Assembly: GCF_001042655.1 (NCBI RefSeq)
Contig: NZ_AP012332.1
Span: 744,001-808,000, forward strand
DNA from: Gardnerella vaginalis ATCC 14018 = JCM 11026
Lineage (GTDB): Bacteria; Actinomycetota; Actinomycetes; Actinomycetales; Bifidobacteriaceae
DNA: 64,000 nucleotides
Direction: 5' to 3'
Each line of letters opens with the position of its first letter. Within the stretch, counting starts at the first letter, position 1. Position numbers and translations under genes: made by a program. Positions 28,447 through 37,715 of the stretch are shown in pieces. The notes below the pieces were generated by a model. The model saw only the letters and a program-made list of their open reading frames with translations, did no database searches and had not been told where the DNA came from.

Positions 28447-29418
28447 ATGCAAGCGTTAAAAAAATTTGCGCCATTTACAGTTGTGGTTGGCGGTGATGCG
28501 TATTTAAATGATCTAAACGCGCGCGACTTAAAAACTCGCATATTAGGCTCCTACCCAGATGCAGATGTTATAAATTTAGACGCATTAAATGCCGATAAAT
28601 ATGCTTTTATAACTGCTACAGGACCATCACTTTTTTCTAGCGGAACAATTGTTGTTATTAATAATCTTGAACAAGCTAATGAAGATTTAGTTGAAGCGAT
28701 AATAGAGTTTTGTACTAGAGAATCTAAATCTAATAACAATGATTACTGGGTTATTGCGCGCCACGAAGGAGGTGTTAAAGGAAAGTCAATTGTTACAAAA
28801 CTTGAAAAAGCTGGAGCAAGTAAAATAACTGTACCAGATCTTAAAAAAGATGATGCAAGATTGAATTTTGTGCTAAGTCTTTTTGAAAGGCAAAATCGTA
28901 GTATAGAGCCTGCAGCAGCTGGACGCATAACAGAAGTCTTAGGTGGGAAAACCGATCAATTAGCGGCTCTTTGTTCTCAATTGTGCTTTGATTTTGAAGA
29001 TAACCCAATCACATTAAAAATAGTTGACCAATATTTAATATCGGATCCGCAAGTAACTGGATTTTTTGTAGCAGATAAAGCTGCAGAAGGTAACTATGCT
29101 CAAGCTATTCTTGCATCAAGAAGAGCGATTTTACAAGGCGTTGATGCTATAGCATTGATTGGGTCTTTGGCTGCAAAAATGCGAATAATTACAAAGGCTA
29201 TAGCTGTTAAAAACGGGGAAATTTCTAATGCTCAAGCAAAAGTTAACCCTTGGGCGTTAAAAATGGCTATGAGGGATTTAGGTGGATGGAATGATGATGG
29301 GATTCGTAAGTGTTTTAAATGTTTAGCGTGGGCAGATGAGCAATGCAAAGGCGGAACAAGTGATGCTGATTACGCTTTAGAAAAATGCATTAGCATGATT
29401 GCTTGTCGTGGGCGTTAA
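28447..29418 (+). CDS. holA: DNA polymerase III delta subunit
   Basis: Clamp-loader subunit that opens the sliding clamp, 323 aa, normal length. The N-terminal DNA_pol3_delta domain starts VVVGGDAYLND, with WVIARHEG midway. Later ISDPQVTGFFVADKAAEGN and the final helical collar region (WALKMAMRDLGGWND, ADYALEKC) fit actinobacterial HolA. AAGGAG ribosome site. It follows comEC. Confidence 0.93.
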   Translation: MQALKKFAPFTVVVGGDAYLNDLNARDLKTRILGSYPDADVINLDALNADKYAFITATGPSLFSSGTIVVINNLEQANEDLVEAIIEFCTRESKSNNNDYWVIARHEGGVKGKSIVTKLEKAGASKITVPDLKKDDARLNFVLSLFERQNRSIEPAAAGRITEVLGGKTDQLAALCSQLCFDFEDNPITLKIVDQYLISDPQVTGFFVADKAAEGNYAQAILASRRAILQGVDAIALIGSLAAKMRIITKAIAVKNGEISNAQAKVNPWALKMAMRDLGGWNDDGIRKCFKCLAWADEQCKGGTSDADYALEKCISMIACRGR

Positions 29419-29435
29419 TGTGAAAATTTTAAAAG

Positions 29436-29465
29436 CATAAAGTGTTAAAACATAGAGTGTTAAAA
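29436..29465. repeat. 15-bp tandem duplication before tsaE
   Basis: CATAAAGTGTTAAAA and CATAGAGTGTTAAAA directly adjacent (one mismatch), in the 64-nt gap between holA and tsaE. Confidence 0.75.
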
Positions 29466-29482
29466 GTCTAATATGAAAGTGT

Positions 29483-30052
29483 GTGATTTTGGAAAATCAT
29501 AATATCAAAAAGCTAGTAATTCCAACTGGTTCGTGTATGCGAGATCTTGGAAAAACTATTGCAAAAATAGTGCATGAGACAGATGTTATTTTGCTTTCTG
29601 GTCCACTTGGTGCTGGAAAAACAACGTTCGCGCAAGGTTTTGGACAGGGCTTGGGAATAAAAGATCCGATAGTTTCCCCGACTTTTACTATTGCTAGAGA
29701 GCTAAAAGGCACATTTTCTGATGGAAAAGTTGCGAATCTTATTCATGTAGATGCTTATAGGCTTGGTGGAAAAGATTATGCTCCAGGGCAAGACACTGTT
29801 TCTAGGCTTTTAGATGAGCTTGAATCTTTAGGTTTAGATGAAGCATTGGAAGAACCAGGAGAGGGAACTGTTGTGCTTATGGAGTGGGGAGAACAGATGG
29901 CTGGTGTTCTTGCTGATGTTCGTCTTGAAATTCATATTGATAGACCGATTGATAAAGAAAAGTCAAATGAGTTTACAAGTGAAGGCAAGCGCGTTGTAAC
30001 GCTTGTTCCAGTCGGAGGAGACTGGTGCGATCGCTTAAAAATTCTTGATTAA
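29483..30052 (+). CDS. tsaE: tRNA t6A biosynthesis ATPase TsaE
   Basis: P-loop ATPase that supports the TsaB-TsaD complex in making N6-threonylcarbamoyladenosine at A37 of ANN-decoding tRNAs, 189 aa. Walker A GPLGAGKTT at residues 40-48, then the family motif SPTFTI and the acidic box VLMEWGEQ. The GTG start is the first usable codon after an in-frame stop; the ribosome site is weak. It heads tsaE-tsaB-rimI-tsaD. Confidence 0.93.
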   Translation: MILENHNIKKLVIPTGSCMRDLGKTIAKIVHETDVILLSGPLGAGKTTFAQGFGQGLGIKDPIVSPTFTIARELKGTFSDGKVANLIHVDAYRLGGKDYAPGQDTVSRLLDELESLGLDEALEEPGEGTVVLMEWGEQMAGVLADVRLEIHIDRPIDKEKSNEFTSEGKRVVTLVPVGGDWCDRLKILD

Positions 30053-30090
30053 GAGTAAGCTAAATTGGTTGGTTAATTTAAGGAACAAAA

Positions 30091-30885
30091 ATGAGCAATA
30101 CGCTGATTATAGATACGTCATATGGTTCAACAGTTGGAGTTGTAGGTTATAAGCCAATAGTGGAAACGGATTCGCGTACACATGTTGAAAAGTTGCAAGT
30201 AAACATTGATTTTGCAGTAAAAAATGCTGGACTAGAGCTTAATCAAATAGACGAGATTGTAGTTGGAGTAGGCCCTGCTCCTTTTACAGGTTTAAGAGCT
30301 GGGTTGGTTGCAGCTAAGGCGATTGCTTTTGCGAATAACGCAAAGATTCTAGGATGCAACAGTTTGCTTCCACAAAGTTTAATGATTCGTTCTGGCGCTT
30401 TTGAAGAATCGCTTAAAGATGGCGTTATCTCTAATAGTGAAATAGTCGAAAATAATGAATCTTGCGTAGCTAAACACACGTATGTTCTTTCGTTAAATGA
30501 CGCTAGAAGACGCCAAGTTTATATGAGTTTATATGACGATAGTGGTTGTGCAGTAATAGAAATGGACATTGATTATCCTGCAAATATTGTTGAAAGAGTA
30601 AATCAATATTTTGAATCAAATAATATTTGCGATTATTGCGTTTGCGTTGCAGGCCATGGTGCTAAAAAATACGCTGAAGATTGGAAGAAAATCGGGAATA
30701 TATGCTTAATTACAGAGGCGAGTGCTCTTGATTTAGGCGTAAAAGGATTAGAGATATTTAAGCTGTGCGCAAGTCAAAAAGACGTTATTGAACCGCTTTA
30801 TTTAAGAAGACCAGACGTATCTGTTCCAAACCCGTTGAAGCACGTTTTGGGATCTGGCGCTGCTACAAAAGTGGCGGAAAAATAG
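30091..30885 (+). CDS. tsaB: tRNA t6A biosynthesis protein TsaB
   Basis: Actin/ASKHA-fold scaffold of the t6A complex, 264 aa. It begins TLIIDTSYGSTVGVVGY; the family hallmark GVGPAPFTGLRAGLVAAKAIA is clear, with LSLNDARRRQVYMSLYDD after it. It lacks the metal-binding HxxxH of TsaD, as expected. AAGGAACA ribosome site; 38 nt after tsaE and 20 nt before rimI. Confidence 0.93.
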   Translation: MSNTLIIDTSYGSTVGVVGYKPIVETDSRTHVEKLQVNIDFAVKNAGLELNQIDEIVVGVGPAPFTGLRAGLVAAKAIAFANNAKILGCNSLLPQSLMIRSGAFEESLKDGVISNSEIVENNESCVAKHTYVLSLNDARRRQVYMSLYDDSGCAVIEMDIDYPANIVERVNQYFESNNICDYCVCVAGHGAKKYAEDWKKIGNICLITEASALDLGVKGLEIFKLCASQKDVIEPLYLRRPDVSVPNPLKHVLGSGAATKVAEK

Positions 30886-30905
30886 GATTCAAGCGAAGTA
30901 CACAT

Positions 30906-31514
30906 ATGATTGTAGACATAACTCGCTCAAAATATCCAGCTTGTGCATCAAATAGTCAAAGCTGCGCAATAGAGAAAATTGATTATGCAAAATATGAAGC
31001 AATAGTTTCTCAAATTGCAAAAATTGAAGCAGACTTGTTTGGACCAGGATGCTGGAACAAGAACATGATTTTGCAAGAGTTACAAGCACCAATGCGCGCG
31101 TATTATGCAGATGTTGATCTAAACACAAATACGGTAACTGGGTATGCGGGATTTTGGTTTGATGGCGATGACGCTCAAATAATGACAATAGGCGTTGCAA
31201 AAGAATATCAAAAGCGAGGAATTGCAAGCAATCTTCTAAAAACTATGATTGAAAATGCAAAATCAATAGGCGCAAAACGAATGCTTTTAGAAGTTAGGGT
31301 AAATAACAATCCAGCGCTAAAACTGTATGAAAAATTCGGTTTTACAAAAATGGGATTAAGAAAAAGATACTATATGCCAGAAGGAATAGACGCATATACA
31401 ATGTGCGCACAAATAGACGATTTAGAAGACTTAGAAAATTTAAAAAGCTCAAAAAGCTTAGAAGAATCTAGCGAAGCTTATAACAGCGCTAAAAGTGAGG
31501 ATAATAATGAGTGA
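30906..31514 (+). CDS. rimI: Ribosomal protein S18-alanine N-acetyltransferase RimI-like
   Basis: GNAT acetyltransferase, 202 aa. Acetyl-CoA motif: IGVAKEYQKRGIASNLLKTMI; then LEVRVNNNPALKLYEKFGF and GLRKRYYMPEGIDAYTM, diagnostic for RimI. It has an N-terminal extension of about 25 residues and an acidic Glu/Ser-rich tail of about 35 that are not part of the fold. The tail overlaps the start of tsaD by 8 nt, suggesting coupled translation. The ribosome site before the ATG is poor; a slightly later start is possible. Confidence 0.9.
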   Translation: MIVDITRSKYPACASNSQSCAIEKIDYAKYEAIVSQIAKIEADLFGPGCWNKNMILQELQAPMRAYYADVDLNTNTVTGYAGFWFDGDDAQIMTIGVAKEYQKRGIASNLLKTMIENAKSIGAKRMLLEVRVNNNPALKLYEKFGFTKMGLRKRYYMPEGIDAYTMCAQIDDLEDLENLKSSKSLEESSEAYNSAKSEDNNE

Positions 31515-32571
31515 AACAATGAATAAAACAAGCGAGCCAATAGTTTTAGGCATTGAATCAACTTGCGATGAAACGGCAGCCGCAATCGTTAAAGGAAGAA
31601 CATTAGTTTCTAACGTTGTAGCATCCTCAATGCAAGAACACGCACGCTACGGTGGTGTTATACCAGAAATCGCATCACGCGCGCATGCAGAAGCATTCGT
31701 GCCAGTGGTATCAAAAGCATTAGCAGATGCAAATATGGATTTAAGCGATATTGACGCTATAGCAGTAAGTGCAGGTCCGGGATTAGCAGGATGCTTAGCT
31801 GTTGGAGTTTCGGGAGCTAAAGCACTAGCAAGTGCAGCAAAAAAGCCGATTTATGGAATAAACCACGTTATTGGACACATTGCAGTAACACAATTGCAAT
31901 TTGGCGATGTACCTAAAGACGTTCTAGCGCTTATAGTTTCGGGAGGTCACACTTCTCTTTTGCATGTTAATAACATTGCGCGCAGTATAGATGTTGTTGG
32001 AACAACATTAGACGACGCAGCTGGCGAATGCTTTGATAAAGTAGCTAGATTGCTTGGATTCCCTTACCCAGGGGGTCCGCATATTGATAGGCACGGGCGC
32101 CTTGGAAATCCAAATACTTTGAAAGTTCCACAAGGTCTTACGCAAGGTCGTTCTGGCAAAGAGCATCCTTACGACTTTAGTTTTTCGGGTGTCAAAACTG
32201 CTGTTGCGCGTTGGGTGGAAGCTCGCCAAGCACAAGGCTTAGAAATACCAGTTGACGACGTTTGTGCGTCTTTAGCAAACTCTGTTGCGGATGTTCTTTC
32301 TCGCAAAGCTATGATGGGCTGCGAGCAATACGGTTCAAAAACTTTGTTGATTGGTGGCGGATTCTCTGCAAACTCGCAACTTAGAGAACATCTTTTAGAG
32401 CAAGGCAAAGAGCATGGAATCGAAGTTCGTTTGCCAGAGCTTAAGCTTTGCACAGATAACGGAGCAATGGTGGCAATGCTTGGTGTGAATTTGGTGGAAG
32501 CAGGCGTTCGTCCGTCCGCTCCAGATTTTGCAATCGATTCAGCAATGCCACTTACAACCGTTAGCTTATAA
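31507..32571 (+). CDS. tsaD: tRNA N6-adenosine threonylcarbamoyltransferase TsaD
   Basis: Catalytic subunit for t6A37 formation, 354 aa. ATG 31507 is chosen for GAGG 6 nt upstream over the GTG at 31495. The metal ligands H120 and H124 sit in NHVIGHIAV; LGIESTCDETAAAIV, SAGPGLAGCLAVG and ALIVSGGHTSLL are also diagnostic. It ends the t6A cluster; trmI follows 36 nt later. Confidence 0.96.
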   Translation: MSETMNKTSEPIVLGIESTCDETAAAIVKGRTLVSNVVASSMQEHARYGGVIPEIASRAHAEAFVPVVSKALADANMDLSDIDAIAVSAGPGLAGCLAVGVSGAKALASAAKKPIYGINHVIGHIAVTQLQFGDVPKDVLALIVSGGHTSLLHVNNIARSIDVVGTTLDDAAGECFDKVARLLGFPYPGGPHIDRHGRLGNPNTLKVPQGLTQGRSGKEHPYDFSFSGVKTAVARWVEARQAQGLEIPVDDVCASLANSVADVLSRKAMMGCEQYGSKTLLIGGGFSANSQLREHLLEQGKEHGIEVRLPELKLCTDNGAMVAMLGVNLVEAGVRPSAPDFAIDSAMPLTTVSL

Positions 32572-32607
32572 TAGTAAAAGTCGTTCTGAAGATAAGCGAG
32601 GTGTTTT

Positions 32608-33708
32608 GTGTACGAAAGCTATGCACGTAGAGGAGTTTTGCAAGTTGGTGAAAAAATCCAATTCACCGATAGAAAAGGCAAGCGAATCACAGCACAGCTT
32701 ACTAAAGGCGGAGTTACACAAACCGAACACGGCATTATTTTGCACGACGATGTTATTGGCAAAACTCAAGGTGTTGTAGTAACAACAGTTAGCACAAAAC
32801 GTGATTTTGAGCGTAGCAATAAGCAGCTTGACGCATCTAAAGAATCAAACAAGCCATGGATGGCAGCCCGCGCAATAGGCGGATGGGATTATGTAGTTAT
32901 GCGTCCGCGATTGGCGGATTACGTTTTATCTATGCCAAGAGGCGCTCAAATCATGTATCCAAAAGATATTGCACAAGTGATTTCTTTAGGAGATATTCGC
33001 TCTGGAATGCGTGTTTTAGAGTCGGGAGCAGGATCTGGCGCAATGAGTTTAAGTCTTTTAGACGCTGTTGGTCAAAGTGGTGAGCTTACAACAATAGAGC
33101 TTAGGCCTGATTTTGCTAGAATCGCGCAACTAAACGCAACAATTTACTATGGCGAAAAACCAGAATGGTGGAATCTTTTAACTGGAGATTTTGACTCAGT
33201 AGCAAAGTCACTTCCAGAAGGCTATTTTGATCGCATTATGCTAGATATGCTTGATCCTTGGAACAGGCTTGAACAGGCTTATAGAGTTATTGCTCCAGGT
33301 GGAGTATTGGTTGCGTACGTAACAACCACAACGCAAATGTCTAGAATGGCACAAAGTTTGCGAGCTTCGGGAGTTTGGACAGAACCAGAGATTCAAGAAA
33401 CGTTAGAAAGAACTTGGAAAGCACAAGATTTAGCAGTTAGACCAGATCACGCAATGATAGGTCATACTGGTTTTTTGGTTATTTCGCGCGCAATGGCGCA
33501 AGGATTTAATGCGTTAAAAAAGCGCGATCGTGCTACAAAAGATACTGTTAGCGATATTGATGACTTAACTCCCGAAGAGCGCGCAGAACAGTTAGAAGAC
33601 TTGTCTCTTAGAGATATATCCGATAGAAAGCTTAGAAAAGTCCTTAGAGATTTAGATTTGCAAATCGCACAATTACCTAACTCAAATCCAAAGCCTGATA
33701 AGGCTTAA
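32608..33708 (+). CDS. trmI: tRNA (adenine-58-N1)-methyltransferase TrmI
   Basis: SAM-dependent enzyme making m1A58 in the T loop, 366 aa, as in mycobacteria. Contains an N-terminal beta domain, the Rossmann SAM motif RVLESGAGSGAMSLSLL and the DxLDPW-type active segment IMLDMLDPWNRLEQ. GTG start with GCGAGG 5 nt upstream. The C-terminus has an extra charged helix (about 315-366). Confidence 0.92.
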   Translation: MYESYARRGVLQVGEKIQFTDRKGKRITAQLTKGGVTQTEHGIILHDDVIGKTQGVVVTTVSTKRDFERSNKQLDASKESNKPWMAARAIGGWDYVVMRPRLADYVLSMPRGAQIMYPKDIAQVISLGDIRSGMRVLESGAGSGAMSLSLLDAVGQSGELTTIELRPDFARIAQLNATIYYGEKPEWWNLLTGDFDSVAKSLPEGYFDRIMLDMLDPWNRLEQAYRVIAPGGVLVAYVTTTTQMSRMAQSLRASGVWTEPEIQETLERTWKAQDLAVRPDHAMIGHTGFLVISRAMAQGFNALKKRDRATKDTVSDIDDLTPEERAEQLEDLSLRDISDRKLRKVLRDLDLQIAQLPNSNPKPDKA

Positions 33709-33729
33709 CTGAAGACTGAGGAGATTAAA

Positions 33730-34287
33730 ATGGCGGCGTCAATCAAAAAAATCGTTAAAAAAGTAAAGCACGCAAAATATGTGCTACTACTAATGCGCCA
33801 CGCAAAAGCACAGCCGCCAACAATGGGAGACGATTGGGGAAGGGACCTTAGCGATAAAGGTTTAAAACAAGCAAAAATCATGGCAAAAGGTTTGCAATCT
33901 TTAAAGCTTGTTCCAGACTACATTATTTGTTCAAGTGCAAATCGCACCGAACAAACGATGCACAAAATGCTTAAAAAGTTCGGAGATTCTCCAATAGTAG
34001 CGTCAAGAAAGAGCTTATATGATGGCGGAATGCAGTCTGTAATGGATGAGCTTTGTGCGATTAGGAGCGATTCTAGAATAACAATGATTATTGGTCATGA
34101 GCCAACAATGTCGATGGCTGCGCAATGGCTTTCTTCTCCAGATTCAGATCCTGATATATTAGGAACAATGCGACTCGGATTAGCTAATGCTTCGATTATT
34201 GTTTTAGTATCCGACGTACCTTTTGCATCTTGCGGTTTGCGAGGAGCTAAAGCGTTGGGAATTATAACCCCAAAGGATTTTGAATAG
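33730..34287 (+). CDS. SixA-like histidine phosphatase
   Basis: 185 aa, histidine phosphatase superfamily (branch 1). Catalytic RHAK motif (LLMRHAKAQPP), GRDLSDKGLKQA, and the second catalytic His in IIGHEPTMS. SixA-type enzymes remove phosphate from phosphohistidine on signalling or PTS proteins; the target here is unknown. GAGGAG ribosome site, 21 nt after trmI, so probably in one transcript. Confidence 0.88.
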   Translation: MAASIKKIVKKVKHAKYVLLLMRHAKAQPPTMGDDWGRDLSDKGLKQAKIMAKGLQSLKLVPDYIICSSANRTEQTMHKMLKKFGDSPIVASRKSLYDGGMQSVMDELCAIRSDSRITMIIGHEPTMSMAAQWLSSPDSDPDILGTMRLGLANASIIVLVSDVPFASCGLRGAKALGIITPKDFE

Positions 34288-34299
34288 TAAAATACGCAT

Positions 34300-34413
34300 A
34301 AATTTGCATAAAATCCTTATAAAATTTGCATAAAATCCACACGAATCATCTGCATAAATCTGCATATAAGTTTAGGTTATAACGACACCCCCAAATAGCT
34401 AATGACCTCATTA
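34300..34413. promoter_or_regulatory. Repeat-rich region upstream of metE
   Basis: A 17-bp unit, AAATTTGCATAAAATCC, occurs at 34300-34316 and 34322-34338. The core GCATAAA or GCATATA recurs five times between 34296 and 34370. A separate inverted repeat, TAATGA-CC-TCATTA, lies at 34400-34413. This arrangement looks like regulator binding sites for methionine synthesis, but no SAM riboswitch consensus was found. Confidence 0.5.
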
Positions 34414-34463
34414 AGCCAAATGTTTGCTAGGCTGAATCAGGTTGTTAATTATTTGGAGGATAT

Positions 34464-36800
34464 ATGCATACTGTTCTTACGTCCGTACAGGGATTCCCAC
34501 GAATCGGCGCAAATCGCGAGCTTAAAAAAGTTATTGAACGCTATTGGAAAAAAGACGCAACTCTAGAAGAAGTAAGACAAGTTGCAAAAGATTTGCGCAA
34601 AAAACATTGGAAAATCCAAACAGAATCTGGAATAGAACTTATACCAAGTAATGATTTTAGCTATTACGATCAAATGCTAGACACAGCAATCCTGCTTGGT
34701 GCAGTGCCAGAACGGTACAAGAATCTAGAGTTTGAAAATGCAGAAGATACGCTTTTTGCAATCGCACGCGGATATCAAGGTGAACGCGGAGACGTAACAG
34801 CGCTTCCAATGAAAAAGTGGTTCACAACCAACTACCACTACATTGTTCCAGAAGTAGAAAATCCGCAAGATTTGCATTTAGCTGGCACAAAACCATTCGA
34901 CGAGTTCAATGAAGCAAAAGCACTCGGAATTGAAACAAAACCAGTGTTGATTGGACCATACACCTTCTTAAAACTAGCGCGCACCCCGCAAGCACAAGAA
35001 TTAGAAGCAAACAAAGAGACGATTGAAGCATTAGCAAACGCGTATTGCGATATCGTAAAACGATTTGCAAGTCTTGGAGCAAAATGGTTGCAATTCGACG
35101 AACCATACTTGTGCTTAGATAAAGAAGATGGAGATTTAAGGATTTTTAGCGACTTATATAATCCGATTCTTCAAAGCAGATTTGAAAGCGCGGATAATGC
35201 TGAAAACGTTAAAATTTTGCTTAACACTTATTTTGGCAATATTTTAGACTCGTACAAAACACTAAACGATTTGGCATTTGATGCAATTGGCTTAGATTTT
35301 GTAGAAGGCAAAGAAGAAAACCTTGAAGCTTTGCAAAAATATGGAGTAAACGAGAAAACAACTATTTTTGCAGGAGTTGTAAACGGCAGAAACATTTGGA
35401 AAAATGATTACGCGCAAAGCCTTGGCTTGCTAGATGCTTTGCAAAAAAACGTTACTAATCGCATAGCTGTTTCCACTGAATGCTCGCTTTTGCATGTTCC
35501 ATTTAGTACGGATGGAGAAGAGCTTGGCGAAGACGTATTAAAGCATTTTGCGTTTGCTGTAGAAAAGCTGAAGGAAGTAAGCGAAATCGCTAAGCTTTGC
35601 GTTTTGAATGATGATGAGCTTAAAAACAGCGAGGAATTAGCGCAAAATCAGGCATTATTCGATGGGTCTAGAGTAAAAGTAGACGAAAATGTTAAAGCGC
35701 GAATCGCAAGCCTTAAGCCAGAAGATTTTGAGCGAAAGCCATCTCGCGCGGAGCGTCAAAAATTACAAAAAGAAGCATTAGGATTGTCTGATTTGCCTAC
35801 AACAACTATCGGATCCTTCCCTCAAACAAAAGAAATAAGATCGATTCGAGCGCTTTATAGAAAAGGCGAAATTAGCAAAGAAGAATACAACGCGTTTATT
35901 GCCAAGCAAATAGACGAGTGCATAGAACACCAGGAGCGCATTGGCTTAGACGTTCTTGTACATGGCGAATTTGAGCGAAACGACATGGTTGAATACTTTG
36001 GCCAGCATTTGCACGGATTTAAGTTTACAAAAAACGCTTGGGTGCAGTCTTATGGAACTCGATGCGTAAAGCCTCCAATCGTTTGGAGCGACGTTTCTAG
36101 AGCGCAGCCAATCACAGTAGAGTGGAGTGCGTATGCTCAAAGCCGCACAAACCATGTTATGAAAGGCATGCTAACGGGGCCTGTTACGATTCTTAACTGG
36201 TCTTGGCCTCGCGAAGATATTACGCACGAAGAGCAAACTCAGCAGCTTGCTCTTGCTATTCGAGATGAAGTCTTGGACTTGGAGCGTGCTGGAATTCGCG
36301 TAATTCAAATCGATGAGGCAGCGCTACGAGAAAAGCTTCCGCTTAGACGCTCGGATTGGCATAAGAAGTATTTGGACTGGGCGATTGCAGCTTTCCGTCT
36401 TGTGCACTCTGCTGTAGCTGCTACTACGCAAATCCACACTCATATGTGCTATTCGGAATTCAACGACATTATTCGAGACATTGATGCAATGGATGCGGAC
36501 GTGATATCGTTTGAAGCTTCGCGCGGAGATCTAGTTGTTTTGGACGCTATTCATAACGCGAACTTTGAAACAGAAGCTGGCCCTGGTGTTTATGATATTC
36601 ACTCTCCTCGCGTTCCTAGCGAAGATGAGATTGTTAACAGGATTCACGAGATTTTGCACAAAATGCCAGCAGACAAGCTGTGGATTAATCCAGATTGTGG
36701 CTTGAAAACTCGCGGAAATGCAGAAACTTGGGTTAGCTTGCAAAATCTTGTTTCGGCAGCTAAAAAAGTTAGAAGCGAATTGGGCGGTAGTCTAAAATGA
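34464..36800 (+). CDS. metE: Cobalamin-independent methionine synthase
   Basis: Transfers the methyl group of 5-methyltetrahydropteroyl-glutamate to homocysteine, 778 aa, full length. N-terminal [20 protein letters not shown]-terminal catalytic half begins [12 protein letters not shown]. Zinc ligands H660 and C662 (HTHMCYSE) and C745 (NPDCGLKTR) are in place. GGAGG ribosome site. It overlaps metF by 4 nt (ATGA), so the two are translationally coupled. Confidence 0.97.
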   Translation: MHTVLTSVQGFPRIGANRELKKVIERYWKKDATLEEVRQVAKDLRKKHWKIQTESGIELIPSNDFSYYDQMLDTAILLGAVPERYKNLEFENAEDTLFAIARGYQGERGDVTALPMKKWFTTNYHYIVPEVENPQDLHLAGTKPFDEFNEAKALGIETKPVLIGPYTFLKLARTPQAQELEANKETIEALANAYCDIVKRFASLGAKWLQFDEPYLCLDKEDGDLRIFSDLYNPILQSRFESADNAENVKILLNTYFGNILDSYKTLNDLAFDAIGLDFVEGKEENLEALQKYGVNEKTTIFAGVVNGRNIWKNDYAQSLGLLDALQKNVTNRIAVSTECSLLHVPFSTDGEELGEDVLKHFAFAVEKLKEVSEIAKLCVLNDDELKNSEELAQNQALFDGSRVKVDENVKARIASLKPEDFERKPSRAERQKLQKEALGLSDLPTTTIGSFPQTKEIRSIRALYRKGEISKEEYNAFIAKQIDECIEHQERIGLDVLVHGEFERNDMVEYFGQHLHGFKFTKNAWVQSYGTRCVKPPIVWSDVSRAQPITVEWSAYAQSRTNHVMKGMLTGPVTILNWSWPREDITHEEQTQQLALAIRDEVLDLERAGIRVIQIDEAALREKLPLRRSDWHKKYLDWAIAAFRLVHSAVAATTQIHTHMCYSEFNDIIRDIDAMDADVISFEASRGDLVVLDAIHNANFETEAGPGVYDIHSPRVPSEDEIVNRIHEILHKMPADKLWINPDCGLKTRGNAETWVSLQNLVSAAKKVRSELGGSLK

Positions 36801-37651
36801 CGTACAAACCAAAGTTTTCGCTAGAGGTGTTTCCGCCTAAAAGAACATCTCCAATAGGTACGATTTACGACACTTTAGATGGCTTAAGGGGATTGGATCC
36901 AGATTTTATATCTGTAACTTATGGAACTGGAAAATCTTCGGATCGAACTGCTACTGCTAGAATCGCCAACACTATTCGATCGGAGTATGGCATTAAAACT
37001 GTTGCTCACTTAACAGCAAGATACTTGGATTATGACGATGTTGACGAAGCTTTAGATATGTTTGATAAGGCAGGCGTTAGTGGCGTTTTAGCTTTGCGCG
37101 GAGACGTTATTGAAAATCAGAATGCTGCTGGAGTATTTAATCACGCAAGCGATTTAGTATCATATATTCACTCAAAGCGCCCAGATTTGCCTATTTTGGG
37201 TGCATGCTACCCAGAAAAACATCCAGAAGCTGCTACTTTGCAAGAAGACATCGATAATCTAAAGCGAAAAGTTGATGCTGGAGTAACTCACTTGATTTCG
37301 CAACTTTTTTACAATAACGATGACTTTTTGCACTTTAGGGATTTAGCTAGAAAAGCTGGCATTAACGTTCCAATTGAAGCTGGAGTTATGCCTGTTGTAA
37401 ACGCGAATCAAGTTAAGCGAATGACAAAAATGTGCTCTTCTAAAATAAGTGAGCCAGTTTTAGCAATGATTGAGCGATGAGGAAGTAACCCAGAAGTCTT
37501 GCAAGACGCTGGAAGCATATTTGCGTCTCAACAGATTAACGATTTAGTTGCGGAAGGCGTAGATGGAATACACTTGTACACAATGAATCGTCCTGGCGTT
37601 ACCAGAAGCATTTGGTCAAACGTTAAGCCACTTTTTACTAAGATAGTGTAA
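36797..37651 (+). pseudogene. metF: Methylenetetrahydrofolate reductase with one in-frame TGA
   Basis: Would make 5-methyl-THF for MetE. The frame runs 36797-37651 (284 codons plus stop) but has TGA at 37478-37480, codon 228. Both sides read as MetF in the same frame: catalytic E10 (FSLEVFPPK), ALRGD, GACYPE, QLFYNN before the stop; after it, NPEVLQDAG, INDLVAEGVDGIHLYTMNRP and a normal C-terminus. So it is a single nonsense codon, not a frameshift. The truncated product (227 aa) lacks the last barrel strand and the YTMNR motif. It is recent decay, a sequencing error or readthrough; no initiation codon is well placed for restart. Confidence 0.9.
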
Positions 37652-37662
37652 ATTTCTAGATT

Positions 37663-37709
37663 TGTGGTGCAGTGCAAGGATCATGTTGTACTGCACCACA
37701 ATGTACAGT
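37663..37709. promoter_or_regulatory. 11-bp inverted repeat over the putative glnE promoter
   Basis: Perfect arms TGTGGTGCAGT (37663-37673) and ACTGCACCACA (37690-37700) with a 16-nt spacer. A -10-like TACAGT (37704-37709) lies 6 nt before the glnE ATG; the -35 is weak. No T-run follows, so an operator is more likely than a terminator. Confidence 0.55.
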
Positions 37710-37715
37710 GGCGTT

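Noticed and set aside
37478..37480. Selenocysteine reading of the metF TGA
   Set aside because: MetF is not a selenoprotein, the site is not a known Cys position, and no selenocysteine genes or insertion hairpin are visible here.
37478..37651. Frameshift in metF
   Set aside because: The sequence before and after the TGA is in the same frame (855 nt in total), so it is a nonsense codon only.
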